Notes: a model not told the origin generated them from the sequence alone. 64,000 nt of DNA from Micromonospora orduensis (GCF_006228125.1 NZ_VDFY01000135.1:1-64000), one strand, 5' to 3'. Numbered from the stretch's first letter, positions 15,734-24,680 are shown. Made by a program: numbers and translations.

Positions 15734-17373
15734 GCGCACCCACCATCACGGCCGGCGCTGAGCCGATGACCCATCGGCGGACACTGGAAGCGCTCAGCGG
15801 CCTGCTGCTGGTGCTCTTCGTCGCGATGCTGAGCAGCACGGTCGTCTCGACCGCGCTACCGAAGATCATCGGCTCACTGAACGGCTCGCAGACCCAGTAC
15901 ACCTGGGTGGTCACCGCCACCCTGCTCACCGCGACGGCGACCACCCCGATCTGGGGCAAGCTGGCCGACCTGTTCAACAAGAAGGCCCTCATCCAGATCG
16001 CCATCGTGGTCTTCCTGCTGGGCTCGGTCGTCGCCGGCTTCTCGCAGAGCGCCGGCCAGCTCATCGCCGCCCGCGCGTTCCAGGGCATCGGGGTCGGTGG
16101 CCTGCAGGCGCTCGTCCAGGTGGCGATCGCGGCCATGATCCCGCCGCGCGAGCGGGGTCGCTACAACGGCTACCTCGGTGGCGTCATGGCTGTCGCGACG
16201 GTCGGCGGCCCACTGCTCGGCGGCCTCATCGTCGACACGTCCTGGCTCGGCTGGCGCTGGTGCTTCTTCGTCGGCGTGCCGGTGGCCGCCATCGCGCTGC
16301 TCCTGCTCCAGGCCACCCTGCACCTGCCGACCGTACGGCGCGAGAACGTCAAGATCGACTACTTGGGCGCCAGCCTGATCGCGGCCGGCGTCAGCCTGCT
16401 GCTGATCTGGATCTCGTTCGTCGACAGCTCCTTCGCCTGGGCCTCCTGGCAGACCGCGGCGATGGTGGGCGGCACGCTCATCCTGCTCGCCCTGGCGGTC
16501 TGGGTCGAGTCGCGCGCCGCCGAGCCGGTCGTCCCGCTCGGCATCGTGCGCCAGCACACCACCGCGCTGGCCATCCTCGGCAGCCTCGCGGTCGGCATGG
16601 CCATGTTCGGCGGCGCTGTCTTCCTCGGCCAGTACTTCCAGATCGGGCGCGGTTACAGCCCGACGGAGGCTGGCCTGCTCACCATCCCGATGATGGCCGG
16701 AGTCCTCGGCTCCTCGATCGTCGCCGGCCGGCTGATCACCAAGAGCGGAAGGATCAAGCCCTACATCGTCGCCGGCTCGATCCTCCTCGTCGCCGGGTTC
16801 GCACTGCTCGGCACCATCGATCACGAGACGTCGCTCGTCCTGGTCGGCGTCGCCATGTTCACCGTCGGCGTCGGCGTCGGTATGACCATGCAGAACCTCG
16901 TCCTCGCCGTGCAGAACACGGTCTCGCTCAAGGACATCGGCGCGGCCAGTTCCAGCGTGGCGTTCTTCCGGTCGCTCGGGGGCGCCATCGGCGTCTCCGT
17001 GCTGGGCGCCGTCCTCGCCCGCCGGGTCAGCGACCAGATCACCCACGACCTCGCCGCCGCCGGCGTCCCCGCCTCCGGCAGCTCGCAGGGCAGCAGCAAC
17101 CTCAACATCACCGCCCTGCCCGATCCGATCCAGGAGATCGTCCGGGCCGCGTACGGCGACGCCACCGGACACATCTTCCTCATCTCCGCCGCCATCGGGG
17201 TCGTCGGCATCATCGCCGCGCTCCTGCTCAGGCCGATCACCCTGCGGACCAGCCTCGACCTGCCGGACGCCGCCACGTCGGCGGCCGTCGGTGCCGACGC
17301 GATCGACGGCGCTCCCGCCTTCGACCAGGTGCGCGTCGACACCACGCCTGACGGACCGACCCCCCGACGCTGA
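15730..17373 (+). CDS. DHA2-family MFS multidrug exporter (EmrB/QacA type)
   Basis: The product has 547 residues with 14 predicted membrane segments and the DHA2 pattern. Motif A is GKLADLFNKK and motif C is GGVMAVATVGGPLLGGLIVD near residues 150-170. A large extracytoplasmic loop before the last helix contains SGSSQGSSNLNITALPDP. It is a proton-driven drug exporter by family; its substrates are unknown. The start codon overlaps the stop of the MarR gene. Loss of that repressor by frameshift could leave the pump constitutively on. Confidence 0.92.
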   Translation: MSAPTITAGAEPMTHRRTLEALSGLLLVLFVAMLSSTVVSTALPKIIGSLNGSQTQYTWVVTATLLTATATTPIWGKLADLFNKKALIQIAIVVFLLGSVVAGFSQSAGQLIAARAFQGIGVGGLQALVQVAIAAMIPPRERGRYNGYLGGVMAVATVGGPLLGGLIVDTSWLGWRWCFFVGVPVAAIALLLLQATLHLPTVRRENVKIDYLGASLIAAGVSLLLIWISFVDSSFAWASWQTAAMVGGTLILLALAVWVESRAAEPVVPLGIVRQHTTALAILGSLAVGMAMFGGAVFLGQYFQIGRGYSPTEAGLLTIPMMAGVLGSSIVAGRLITKSGRIKPYIVAGSILLVAGFALLGTIDHETSLVLVGVAMFTVGVGVGMTMQNLVLAVQNTVSLKDIGAASSSVAFFRSLGGAIGVSVLGAVLARRVSDQITHDLAAAGVPASGSSQGSSNLNITALPDPIQEIVRAAYGDATGHIFLISAAIGVVGIIAALLLRPITLRTSLDLPDAATSAAVGADAIDGAPAFDQVRVDTTPDGPTPRR

Positions 17374-17389
17374 CGTCGGGCCGTCCGAC

Positions 17390-17427
17390 CCGGGGCCGCC
17401 GCCGTCCGAGGACGGCGGCGGCCCCGG
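17390..17427 (+). terminator. Terminator after the exporter gene
   Basis: An 18-bp perfect inverted repeat (CCGGGGCCGCCGCCGTCC / GGACGGCGGCGGCCCCGG) separated by two bases starts 17 bases after the stop. It is very stable, without a U tract. Confidence 0.85.
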
Positions 17428-17477
17428 TCTGTCCTGCCAGGGCCGATCCGAGCGAACGTCACCGAATCGAGGGGTCT

Positions 17478-18395
17478 GTGGATACCGCGGAGCTGGCAGC
17501 GGCGCGTCCGGCGGCACCCGCCCGGCGAGCTGCCGCACTGCACCGGGCCATGCGTGAGCTGGGGCTCGTCGCCGCCCTGTTCCTCATCTACAAGGCGGCT
17601 CGGGTGGCCGGGGCCGACCGGGCGTCGACCGCGCTGGGAAACGGGGAGTGGATCTGGCGGGTGGAGCGCCTGTTCCACCTGCCCGACGAGGCCGCCTTCC
17701 AAAGGCCTCTGCTCTCCCACGAGCTGTTGGTGCACCTCGCCAACGGCTACTACGCGTACGTGCACTTCCCCGCCACGGCCATCTGTCTGATCTGGCTGTA
17801 CGTACGGCACCCCGTGCGGTATCTCTGGACGCGTCGCATGCTCGCCGGGCTCACCGCTGCCGCACTGGCGCTGCACTTCCTGGTCCCGCTGGCGCCGCCA
17901 CGACTGACCGCCCTGACCGGCATGGTGGACACCGGCAGCCGTTACGGGCCCGCCGTCTACGGCCCGCCCGACACGGACGCGTTGAGCAACCAGTACGCCG
18001 CCATGCCCTCCCTGCACGTCGGCTGGGCTCTCGCCGTCGCCGTCGCGCTCATCGCGGTGACCGGCGGGCGCCTGCGGTGGCTGTGGCTGGCGCACCCGAT
18101 CGCCACCCTGCTGGTCGTCGTGACCACGGGCAACCACTACTGGCTCGACGGCATCGTCGCGGCCGTGCTGCTCGCCATCGTCTGTCTCGTGCTGCCCAGG
18201 CCCGCACCGCCGACCGGCCCACCCACCCGCCGACGCGGCGTCCGGGCCGGATGGCCCCGCCAGCGCGTACCGGCGCTGCAGGCGCCGTCCGGTCACCCAC
18301 CCGGGCGAGCCGACGCCTGTGACGTCGTGAGAACGCCATCACCGGCCATTCGGTCCCGACGTGTCCGGTGCCGTCAGCGGCCGAGGACGAGGTAG
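17478..18395 (+). CDS. PAP2-family membrane phosphatase/transferase (Aur1-like)
   Basis: The product has 305 residues from GTG with GAGGGG upstream. It has about six membrane segments and the PAP2_3 motifs: SLHVGWALAVAV (about 178-189) and GNHYWLDGIVAA (about 217-228), which supply the two catalytic His and the Asp. There is no clear KxxxxxxRP first motif, as in the inositol-phosphoceramide-synthase-like branch. It probably acts on a lipid phosphate on the outer membrane face. The Arg/Pro-rich tail after about 250 overlaps the end of the next, convergent gene by 22 bp, so the true protein may be functional without it. Confidence 0.8.
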   Translation: MDTAELAAARPAAPARRAAALHRAMRELGLVAALFLIYKAARVAGADRASTALGNGEWIWRVERLFHLPDEAAFQRPLLSHELLVHLANGYYAYVHFPATAICLIWLYVRHPVRYLWTRRMLAGLTAAALALHFLVPLAPPRLTALTGMVDTGSRYGPAVYGPPDTDALSNQYAAMPSLHVGWALAVAVALIAVTGGRLRWLWLAHPIATLLVVVTTGNHYWLDGIVAAVLLAIVCLVLPRPAPPTGPPTRRRGVRAGWPRQRVPALQAPSGHPPGRADACDVVRTPSPAIRSRRVRCRQRPRTR

Positions 18396-19117
18396 GCGAG
18401 ACCGAGGATCCCGCGATACCCGCCGACGTACTGGCGCAGCCGGTCGTCGAGTTCCGCGCGGACCTGCGCCGCCCGGGGATCCTCCGGGTATGTCAGCAGC
18501 CACTCCTGCCGTCCCGCGAGCCAGGTGGACTCGAAGTCGTCCCACTCGCGCTGGTCGGCGGTGCTCAGGTGCAGCACCCGCCAGCCGCGTTCCCGGGCGG
18601 CCTCGACGAGGCCTGGCAGTTCCGTGATCCCGGTTCCGAAGATTTGCTCGGCCTGCGGGGTCGGGGGGCGTTCCCAGTAGGCGTCGCCGAACAGCAGCCG
18701 GCCTCCCGGTCGGACCACCGTGGCGAGCGCGTCCAGCGTGGCGCCGGTGCCACCGAAGGCGTGCGCCGACCCGATGCACAGGACCCGGTCGGCGGGTTCC
18801 TGCCAGGCGGCCGCCTCGCCCATCACGAAGGCGACGTGCCGGTTCAGGGACCGGTCGGTGGCCAGCCGTCGTCCCCGGGCGAGCGCGGTGTCGTCGGTGT
18901 CGACACCGACGCCCCGGGTGGCGATCGGGCCCGACACGCCACCGGCGGCGACCGCCCGCAGCAGCAGCTCGCCCCAGCCGCAGCCCAGGTCGAGCACCCG
19001 CGCGCCGGGGCGTACGTCGAGTCGGCGCAGCAGGAGCGTGGCGTGCTCCTCGGACAGGGGTGTGTTCCAGCGCATCCGCGCGTAGCGGCTGGCGGCGAGG
19101 TGGTCGGTTGCCTGCAT
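18374..19117 (-). CDS. Class I SAM-dependent methyltransferase
   Basis: The product has 247 residues. Motif I, VLDLGCGWGELL, is at 41-52. An acidic motif II (GVGVDTDD) and VRPGGRLLFGDAYWER follow. The fold is the usual Rossmann-like methyltransferase. Substrate-specific residues cannot be recognised. It begins next to a divergent, deleted mug gene. Confidence 0.85.
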   Translation of the reverse strand: MQATDHLAASRYARMRWNTPLSEEHATLLLRRLDVRPGARVLDLGCGWGELLLRAVAAGGVSGPIATRGVGVDTDDTALARGRRLATDRSLNRHVAFVMGEAAAWQEPADRVLCIGSAHAFGGTGATLDALATVVRPGGRLLFGDAYWERPPTPQAEQIFGTGITELPGLVEAARERGWRVLHLSTADQREWDDFESTWLAGRQEWLLTYPEDPRAAQVRAELDDRLRQYVGGYRGILGLAYLVLGR

Positions 19118-19191
19118 CCGTTGAGGGTGTCAAGTCATGATCCGCGGCGCACGTCGGGTCCGGCGTCGGGCGGTACGGCAGGATCGGCGGG

Positions 19192-19517
19192 GTGGACGTG
19201 GAGGGTGCGGGGCCGGCGCGGCGGCCGACCCGTCAGGAGATCGCGGCGGCCGTCGGCCGGGGTCTGCCGGACGTGATCGGTCCGGGCCTGCGGGTGCTGT
19301 TCTGCGGCGGTACCGGCCGGGCTGGGTGGCGATCCTCGGGGTGACCGCGTACCGGATCGCCTTCGTCCGGCCGAAGGCCGGTCTGGGCCCGCAGCCGGAC
19401 CGGCTGGGCCCGGCCCGGGTGTGGGTGCTGCCCAACCCCAGTGGCCTGAACGCGCACTTCCCGCTGCCGGCGTTGACCGCCGAGTTCGCGAAGCTGCGGC
19501 AGGGCACCGGCCCCTAG
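19192..19517 (+). pseudogene. mug: Deleted G/U mismatch-specific DNA glycosylase (mug)
   Basis: The N-terminal part from GTG 19192 reads RRPTRQEIAAAVGRGLPDVI, then GPGLRVLFCGG. It jumps in another frame to RRYRPGWVAILGVTAYRIAF and VWVLPNPSGLNAHFPLPAL. Intact Mug proteins (about 165-190 residues) have the GINPG catalytic loop and a long central region between these parts. Here about 80 residues, including the catalytic loop, are missing, and the frame is broken. The junction falls at CTGCGGCGGTAC, with short CGG repeats that could have mediated the deletion. It is not functional as a uracil glycosylase. Confidence 0.8.
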
Positions 19518-20017
19518 CCGGCCGCGGCTGCCAGGGTCTCGTAGTAGGACCGCATGGCGGGGTGGTACTCGTCGAACTCGGGCCGGGGCGAGCCGTCCCG
19601 CGAGGCGACAAGCATGTCCAGGTAGTACTCCCAGCCGGCGCCCACCTCGGCGATGGCCTGCACGCTGCTGAGGTGCTGCACGAGGCGCAGCTCGGTGCCG
19701 CCCTCGGCCTCGGTCAGCGACAGCTCCAGCAGCCAGGTGCCGAAGTCGTCGGTCGTCGACACGGCCAGGCGCCGCCCCGGCTCGCACGCGTCGACGCGGA
19801 AGTCGCACCAGGGCTGCTGCTCCTCGTACGCCATCTGGACCCGGATGGTCCGACCGGGCGCGGCGTCGCCCTCCCACGGGCCGAACCAGCGGGCCGTGCG
19901 CTCCGGCTCGGTCAGGCTGGCCCACACGTCGGCGGCCGGCGCGCGGAACGTGCGGGTCAGGACGAGATCGTGGCCGGTGGCGGTGCGGAACAGGCGTCCG
20001 GCGGGTGTGCGGGTCAT
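19514..20017 (-). CDS. SRPBCC (AHSA1-like) family protein
   Basis: The product has 167 residues. It shows the AHSA1/START-like pattern VLTRTFRAPAADVWASLTEP (about 19-38), RWFGPWEG, and TWLLELSLTEAEGGTELRLV, then WEYYLDML. Such proteins bind hydrophobic ligands in a cavity. The start ATG overlaps the stop of the upstream ArsR gene by 4 bp. The stop overlaps the last codon of the mug remnant. It is a standard ArsR-SRPBCC operon. Confidence 0.88.
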   Translation of the reverse strand: MTRTPAGRLFRTATGHDLVLTRTFRAPAADVWASLTEPERTARWFGPWEGDAAPGRTIRVQMAYEEQQPWCDFRVDACEPGRRLAVSTTDDFGTWLLELSLTEAEGGTELRLVQHLSSVQAIAEVGAGWEYYLDMLVASRDGSPRPEFDEYHPAMRSYYETLAAAAG

Positions 20018-20376
20018 GCCGTTTGCTCCCTTCGGTGCTCCGCCGGGCCGCGGCTGCGACGCTCTCGGCGGGTGCGATAGACCTCGGTCTCCAACGCGTC
20101 GAGGTGCCGCTCCCACCGGTCGGTGGCGACGAGCCCGGCGAGCCAGTCGACAAGCGGCGCGAGCGGACCCGGGTCGAGCCGGTAGATCCTCTGCCGACCG
20201 ACCAGCTCGTCGCGCACCAGGCCGCTCTCGCGCAGCACCCGCAGGTGCCGGCTGATGGCGGGCCGGCTGATCGTGAACCGCCGGGCGATGTCGCCGGCTG
20301 GCAGTGGTTCGGCGCGCAGCAGGGTGAGGATGCGCCGTCGTACCGGGTCCGCGATCGCGGTGGCCACCTCGTCCAC
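20014..20376 (-). CDS. ArsR-family winged-helix repressor
   Basis: The product has 120 residues from GTG 20376. The winged helix covers about 5-85: IADPVRRRILTLLRAEPLPA, then DIARRFTISRPAISRHLRVL. No CxC metal motif is seen, so it belongs to the non-metal ArsR group that is often paired with an SRPBCC protein. A perfect 16-bp palindrome sits 10 bases upstream and is its probable own operator. Confidence 0.9.
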   Translation of the reverse strand: MDEVATAIADPVRRRILTLLRAEPLPAGDIARRFTISRPAISRHLRVLRESGLVRDELVGRQRIYRLDPGPLAPLVDWLAGLVATDRWERHLDALETEVYRTRRERRSRGPAEHRREQTA

Positions 20377-20385
20377 CTCGAAAGC

Positions 20386-20401
20386 GTAACCTATGGGTTA
20401 C
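20386..20401. promoter_or_regulatory. Palindromic ArsR operator
   Basis: GTAACC-TATG-GGTTAC is a perfect dyad placed over the ArsR promoter (on the minus strand CATAGGTT could be part of the -10). It also lies upstream of the divergent antiporter gene. GTAACC half-sites are what I recall for ArsR/SRPBCC pairs; binding is inferred. Confidence 0.65.
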
Positions 20402-20476
20402 GGGTTGAGTCCGTCGCCCTCATTGCGCTGCGTCGTTGGTGGGCACATGATCACGAGACCTGGCACTCTTGACGGC

Positions 20477-21577
20477 ATGCCAGCCCTGCTTCGATCCCGC
20501 CTGACCGACTGGACCGTCGCGGTACCCGTGCTCGCGGTACTGATGCTGTTCGTCACCTGGGGACGAGAACTTCCCGGTCCGGTCGTCGTGGTGGTCGCCG
20601 CACTGCTGGGCGGGGCGGTGCTCGCGGCCGTGCACCACGCCGAGGTCGTCGCCCACCGGGTGGGGGAGCCCTACGGCTCCCTGGTGCTCGCCGTCGCGGT
20701 CACCGTGATCGAGGTCGCCCTCATCGTCACGCTGATGATCAGTGGACCGGAGAAGACCCAGTCACTCGCCCGGGACACCGTCTTCGCCGCCGTCATGATC
20801 ACCTGTAACGGGATACTCGGGCTGTCCCTGCTGCTCGGGGCGCTGCGCCGCCGGGTCGCGGTGTTCAACCCGGAGGGCACCGGCGGCGCCCTCGCGACCG
20901 TGATCACCCTGGCCACGCTGAGTCTGGTCATCCCGACCTTCACCACCGCCCGACCCGGCCCGGAGTTCAGCCCCGCCCAGCTCACCTTCGCCGCCGTCGC
21001 CTCGCTGGCCCTGTACGGGTTGTTCGTACTCGTACAGACCGGGCGGCACCGCGACTACTTCCTGCCTGTCGACAGCCGAGGTCAGGTGATAGACGCCGAG
21101 GAGCACGCCAAGCCGCCCACCACCCGAGCCGCGCTGGTCAGCCTGGGCCTGCTGCTGGTGGCGCTGGTCGCGGTCGTCGGCGACGCCAAGACCATCTCGC
21201 CGACCATCGAGGCCGGCGTGGCGGCGGCGAACCTGCCGCACGCGTTCGTCGGTGTGATCATCGCCCTGCTCGTGCTGCTGCCGGAGACCCTGGCCGCCGC
21301 CCGCGCCGCCCGCCGCGACCGGGTGCAGATCAGCCTGAACCTCGCGCTCGGCTCCGCGATGGCCAGCATCGGCCTGACCATCCCGGTGATAGCGATCGCC
21401 TCGATCTGGCTGGACGGCCCGCTCCTGCTCGGCCTCGGCGGCACCCAGCTCGCGCTGCTCGCGCTCACCGCGGTGACCGCCGTGCTCACCGTCGTGCCCG
21501 GCCGGGCCAACGTGTTGCAGGGCGGCGTGCACCTGGTGTTGCTGGCCGCGTTCGTCTTCCTGGCCGCCAGTCCCTGA
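20477..21577 (+). CDS. Calcium/proton antiporter (ChaA-like)
   Basis: The product has 366 residues with about 10-11 membrane segments. The two inverted CaCA alpha-repeats are visible: GEPYGSLVLAVAVTVIEVAL (about 63-82) and LPETLAAARAARRD (about 270-283), with the repeated acidic E-x-x-x residues. It is an inner-membrane sodium/calcium:proton exchanger by family. ATG 20477 was preferred because it directly precedes the first membrane helix; ATG 20447 is also in frame. Confidence 0.85.
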   Translation: MPALLRSRLTDWTVAVPVLAVLMLFVTWGRELPGPVVVVVAALLGGAVLAAVHHAEVVAHRVGEPYGSLVLAVAVTVIEVALIVTLMISGPEKTQSLARDTVFAAVMITCNGILGLSLLLGALRRRVAVFNPEGTGGALATVITLATLSLVIPTFTTARPGPEFSPAQLTFAAVASLALYGLFVLVQTGRHRDYFLPVDSRGQVIDAEEHAKPPTTRAALVSLGLLLVALVAVVGDAKTISPTIEAGVAAANLPHAFVGVIIALLVLLPETLAAARAARRDRVQISLNLALGSAMASIGLTIPVIAIASIWLDGPLLLGLGGTQLALLALTAVTAVLTVVPGRANVLQGGVHLVLLAAFVFLAASP

Positions 21578-21619
21578 CCGCCGGCTCAGCCGAGGGCCGC
21601 CAGCCCGCTGACCGCCGAC

Positions 21620-22876
21620 TCAGTCGGCGGCCGGCTGGTCGTCGGCCAGCCGGTCCGCGCGGGCGTTCAGGTAGCGCTGCTGCGCCAGGTTCGTCGACCG
21701 CGACGCCGCCATCCGGTACGCCCCGCGCGCCGCGACCCGGTCACCCACCAACTCCCACAGGTGGGCGCGGGCGGCCGGCAGTCGCGGGTCGTCGGCCAGT
21801 CGCGGGTCGTCGGCCAGGTCGGCCAGCAGCGCCAACCCGGCCGGCGCGCCCCGGCTCATCGCCACCGCCACCGCGTGGCTGAGCGCCACCACCGGGTTGT
21901 CGGACATGCCCAGCAGCACCTCGTACAGGGCGGTGATCTGCGGCCAGTCGGTCGCCGCCGCGCTGGGCGCCTCATCGTGCACGGCCGCGATGGCCGCCTG
22001 GAGCTGGTACGGCCCGACGACCCCGCGCGGCAGCGCCCCGCTGATCAGCCCGACCCCCTCGGCGATCTGGTCGGCCCGCCACCGGCCGCGGTCCTGCTCG
22101 GCCATCGGCACCAACTCGCCGCGCGGCCCGATCCGGGCCGGCGCGCGGGCGTCGGTGAGCAGCATCAACGCGAGCAGCCCGGTGACCTCCGGATCGTCGG
22201 GCAGCAGCCGGTGCACCAGGCGGGTCAACCGGATCGCCTCCGCGGTCAGGTCGGCGCGCAGCAGGCCGGGGCCAGCCGTGCGCGCGTACCCCTCGGTGAA
22301 GACCAGGTACAACACGTGCAGCACGGCGGCGAGCCGGTCGGCCCGCTCCGCGTCGGTGGGCGGCGCGAACCGTAGCCCTGTGTCGCGGATCCGCTGCTTG
22401 CCCCGGCTGATCCGCCGGGTCATCGTCGCCTCCGGCACCAGGAACGCCCGCGCCACCTCGGCGGTGCTCAACCCGCCCACGGCGCGCAGGGTGAGCGCGA
22501 TCTGCGAGGCCGGCGACAGCGCCGGATGGCAGCACAGGAACAGCAGGATGAGCGTGTCGTCGGCGTCCGGCGGTGGCCCGTCGGCGGCCGGAGCGCGCCA
22601 CTGCTCGGGCAGCACCCACCGCGCCACGGCGTCCTCCCGACGCCGGCGGGCCTGCTCACGCCGCAGCAGGTCGGTCAACCGGCGGGACGCCACGGTGATC
22701 AGCCAGCCCCGGGGACTGTCCGGTACGCCATCGCGCGGCCAGCCGTCGGCAGCGGCGATCAGCGCCTCCTGCACCGCGTCCTCGGCGGTGTCGAAGTGCC
22801 CGTAACGGCGTACCAGCGCGCCGAGGACCTGCGGCGCCAGCGTACGCAGCAGGTCCTCGACGGGCGTCTGCGGCAC
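21620..22876 (-). CDS. ECF42-type RNA polymerase sigma factor
   Basis: The product has 418 residues. The sigma2 region is ALVRRYGHFDTAEDAVQEAL (about 20-39) and sigma4 ends LSTAEVARAFLVPEATMTRR (about 135-154). A long C-terminal domain of about 230 residues (FTEGYARTAGPGLLRADLTA) is the hallmark of ECF42. There is no anti-sigma gene. It lies 3 bp downstream of a YCII-domain gene, its known genomic partner, so the two are one operon. An 18-bp tandem DNA repeat at about 21779-21815 doubles the residues DDPRLA. Confidence 0.92.
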   Translation of the reverse strand: MPQTPVEDLLRTLAPQVLGALVRRYGHFDTAEDAVQEALIAAADGWPRDGVPDSPRGWLITVASRRLTDLLRREQARRRREDAVARWVLPEQWRAPAADGPPPDADDTLILLFLCCHPALSPASQIALTLRAVGGLSTAEVARAFLVPEATMTRRISRGKQRIRDTGLRFAPPTDAERADRLAAVLHVLYLVFTEGYARTAGPGLLRADLTAEAIRLTRLVHRLLPDDPEVTGLLALMLLTDARAPARIGPRGELVPMAEQDRGRWRADQIAEGVGLISGALPRGVVGPYQLQAAIAAVHDEAPSAAATDWPQITALYEVLLGMSDNPVVALSHAVAVAMSRGAPAGLALLADLADDPRLADDPRLPAARAHLWELVGDRVAARGAYRMAASRSTNLAQQRYLNARADRLADDQPAAD

Positions 22877-22879
22877 CGG

Positions 22880-23281
22880 TCAGCCGCCCAGGTCCTCGAC
22901 GCTGTCCAGCACCGGCCGCACGTCCACGTACGCCCCGGGGGCGTCCGGGTCGACAAGCCCGGCGGCGATCTCGGTGGCCCGGTCGAAGCTGGCGCACTCC
23001 ACGATCGTGTAGCCGGCGAGGACCTCCTGCGTCTCCGGGTACGGGCCGTCGGTGACCACCGGCGCGCCCTCGCGCACCCGCACCCGACGGGCGTGCACCG
23101 GCTCGCTGAGCCCTTGGGCGTCGACCAGCTCCCCGGACTCGGCGAGGGTCTGGTGGAACGTCTCCATGTGCTGGTGCATGGCCGCGATCTGCTCGGCCGA
23201 CATCGCCGGCCGGTCCGTCGCCCGGCCCGACAGCACGTCGTAGTCCCGCTGCGACCCGTAGAGCAGAATCATGTACTTCAC
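22880..23281 (-). CDS. YCII-domain (DGPF) protein, ECF42 partner
   Basis: The product has 133 residues from GTG, with AGGAGG seven bases upstream. The DGPF motif is seen as VVTDGPYPETQEVLAGYTIV (about 73-92), and the start is KYMILLYGSQ. YCII/DGPF proteins are regularly encoded beside ECF42 sigma factors and are thought to regulate or respond with them; the chemistry is unknown. Confidence 0.9.
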   Translation of the reverse strand: MKYMILLYGSQRDYDVLSGRATDRPAMSAEQIAAMHQHMETFHQTLAESGELVDAQGLSEPVHARRVRVREGAPVVTDGPYPETQEVLAGYTIVECASFDRATEIAAGLVDPDAPGAYVDVRPVLDSVEDLGG

Positions 23282-23386
23282 GGGGTCATCCTCCTGTCCG
23301 CGAGGCGCCGTCCGGCGCCCGTCACCGGAGACGTCGAAGCCGCGCCCCCGTACCGGACACACCTGGCCCACCTGCTCGTCGAGGGG

Positions 23387-23752
23387 TCACTGGCCGTAGG
23401 AGCGGCGGAGACGGTGGTTGATCAGGTAGTTGAGGCGGTGGCGCAGGTAGCCGAGAGTGCTCTCGCTCGGCACGTCCCCGTCGGTGGTGAGCGTCCAGCG
23501 CAGGGCGCAGTCCTGCCCGGGTGGTCCGGCGGTCAGATCGAAGCGCACCCGGTCCAACGGCCGGTGCGGCCACAGCGACGACCACACCAGCAGCACCGGC
23601 GCGTGACCCGCCACCACCCGCGGCGGCACCTCGTCGTCGCGCAACTCCAACCACGGGCGGCTGCCGGCCTCGTACGGGTCGCGCAACGAGCGCCACACGA
23701 TGTGCGCCGGCGCCGGCTGGCGTCGCAGGCGGCTGCCCAACTCGTGCGCCAC
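23387..23752 (-). CDS. Small hypothetical protein, possibly SRPBCC-like
   Basis: The product has 121 residues from GTG 23752 (GGGGAGGGG just before). The pattern of strands (VWSSLWPHRPLDRVRFDLTA, CALRWTLTTDG) and a last helix LGYLRHRLNYLINHRLRRSY is consistent with a minimal START/SRPBCC fold. I do not recognise the family firmly. It is encoded upstream of the YCII-sigma operon, with a 105-bp gap. Confidence 0.65.
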   Translation of the reverse strand: MAHELGSRLRRQPAPAHIVWRSLRDPYEAGSRPWLELRDDEVPPRVVAGHAPVLLVWSSLWPHRPLDRVRFDLTAGPPGQDCALRWTLTTDGDVPSESTLGYLRHRLNYLINHRLRRSYGQ

Positions 23753-23942
23753 GACCCCTCCCCACCGGGGCGGCCACACCCGCCCCGGGCCATTGTGGCC
23801 GCCGGACGCCACCCTCAGGAACCCTCCAGGGCCGCCCGCACGTGAACCGGACGGCCCCGCCGTGCGTGAATCCGGTCACGGGCGTGACGGTCGTACCGTC
23901 GGGGTACTGCGCAGCGCGAGGACAGATGTCTGGGGAGGCACA

Positions 23943-24680
23943 GTGACCGCACGATCAGGACGCGACGCCCGGGGGCCGCTGGCGGGCCTGCTGATCGCCG
24001 CGCTGGTCTCGCTCGCCTGCGCGGGCGGCGGGCTGGCTGAGCCGGAGGGTGAACGCCCGGGGGCGAACCCGCCGGCCGCCTCACCCGGCGCCACGCGGGC
24101 CGACAGCACCACAAGCGTGGCCGAGTTCAAGCAGGACGTCGCCGACGCGCAGGCCATCGCCGAGCGGTACTGGGCGGCCCAGTTCAAGCAGTCAGGGCAG
24201 CGCTTCCAACCCATCCGTCGGATCATCCCGTACCAGCGGTCCGGCGAGGTGTCCTGCGGCGGGCAGGCGCTGCCCCGCAACAACGCCGTCTACTGCTCGC
24301 GGGGCGACTTCATCGCGTACGACGTGGACTGGTCGGTGGCGGCGTTCCGCCAGGTGGGTGACGCCTTCGTGTTCTACCTGCTCGGGCACGAGTACGCCCA
24401 CGGCATCCAGGTGCGCCTCGGCATCAACTACAGCTTCACCATCCAGCAGGAGTTGCAGGCCGACTGCATGGCCGGGGCGTACCTCGGCGACTCGGTACGC
24501 TCCGGCGCCCTGACCCTCGCCGAGGGCGACCTGGACGAGTTCCGGGAAGGGCTGGCGGCGGTCGGCGACGACCCGGACCAGCCGTGGTTCGCCGAAGGCG
24601 CGCACGGCACCGCCGAGCAGCGCACCGACACGTTCTTCCGCGGCTACGAGCGCTCGCTCACGGAGTGCGACCTGGGCTGA
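23943..24680 (+). CDS. Exported neutral zinc metallopeptidase
   Basis: The product has 245 residues from GTG 23943 with GGGAGG upstream. A hydrophobic N-terminus (11-29) ends in SLAC, a weak lipobox, so it may be a lipoprotein. A low-complexity Pro/Ala linker follows. The catalytic HEYAH is at 149-153, with a third ligand in ELQADC (about 170-175). This fits the putative neutral zinc metallopeptidase family (YpfJ/zincin-like). Substrates are unknown. Confidence 0.88.
   Translation: MTARSGRDARGPLAGLLIAALVSLACAGGGLAEPEGERPGANPPAASPGATRADSTTSVAEFKQDVADAQAIAERYWAAQFKQSGQRFQPIRRIIPYQRSGEVSCGGQALPRNNAVYCSRGDFIAYDVDWSVAAFRQVGDAFVFYLLGHEYAHGIQVRLGINYSFTIQQELQADCMAGAYLGDSVRSGALTLAEGDLDEFREGLAAVGDDPDQPWFAEGAHGTAEQRTDTFFRGYERSLTECDLG

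Noticed and set aside
21779-21815. 18-bp tandem repeat
   Set aside because: It is an in-frame duplication of DDPRLA inside the sigma-factor gene. It is noted there and not a separate element.
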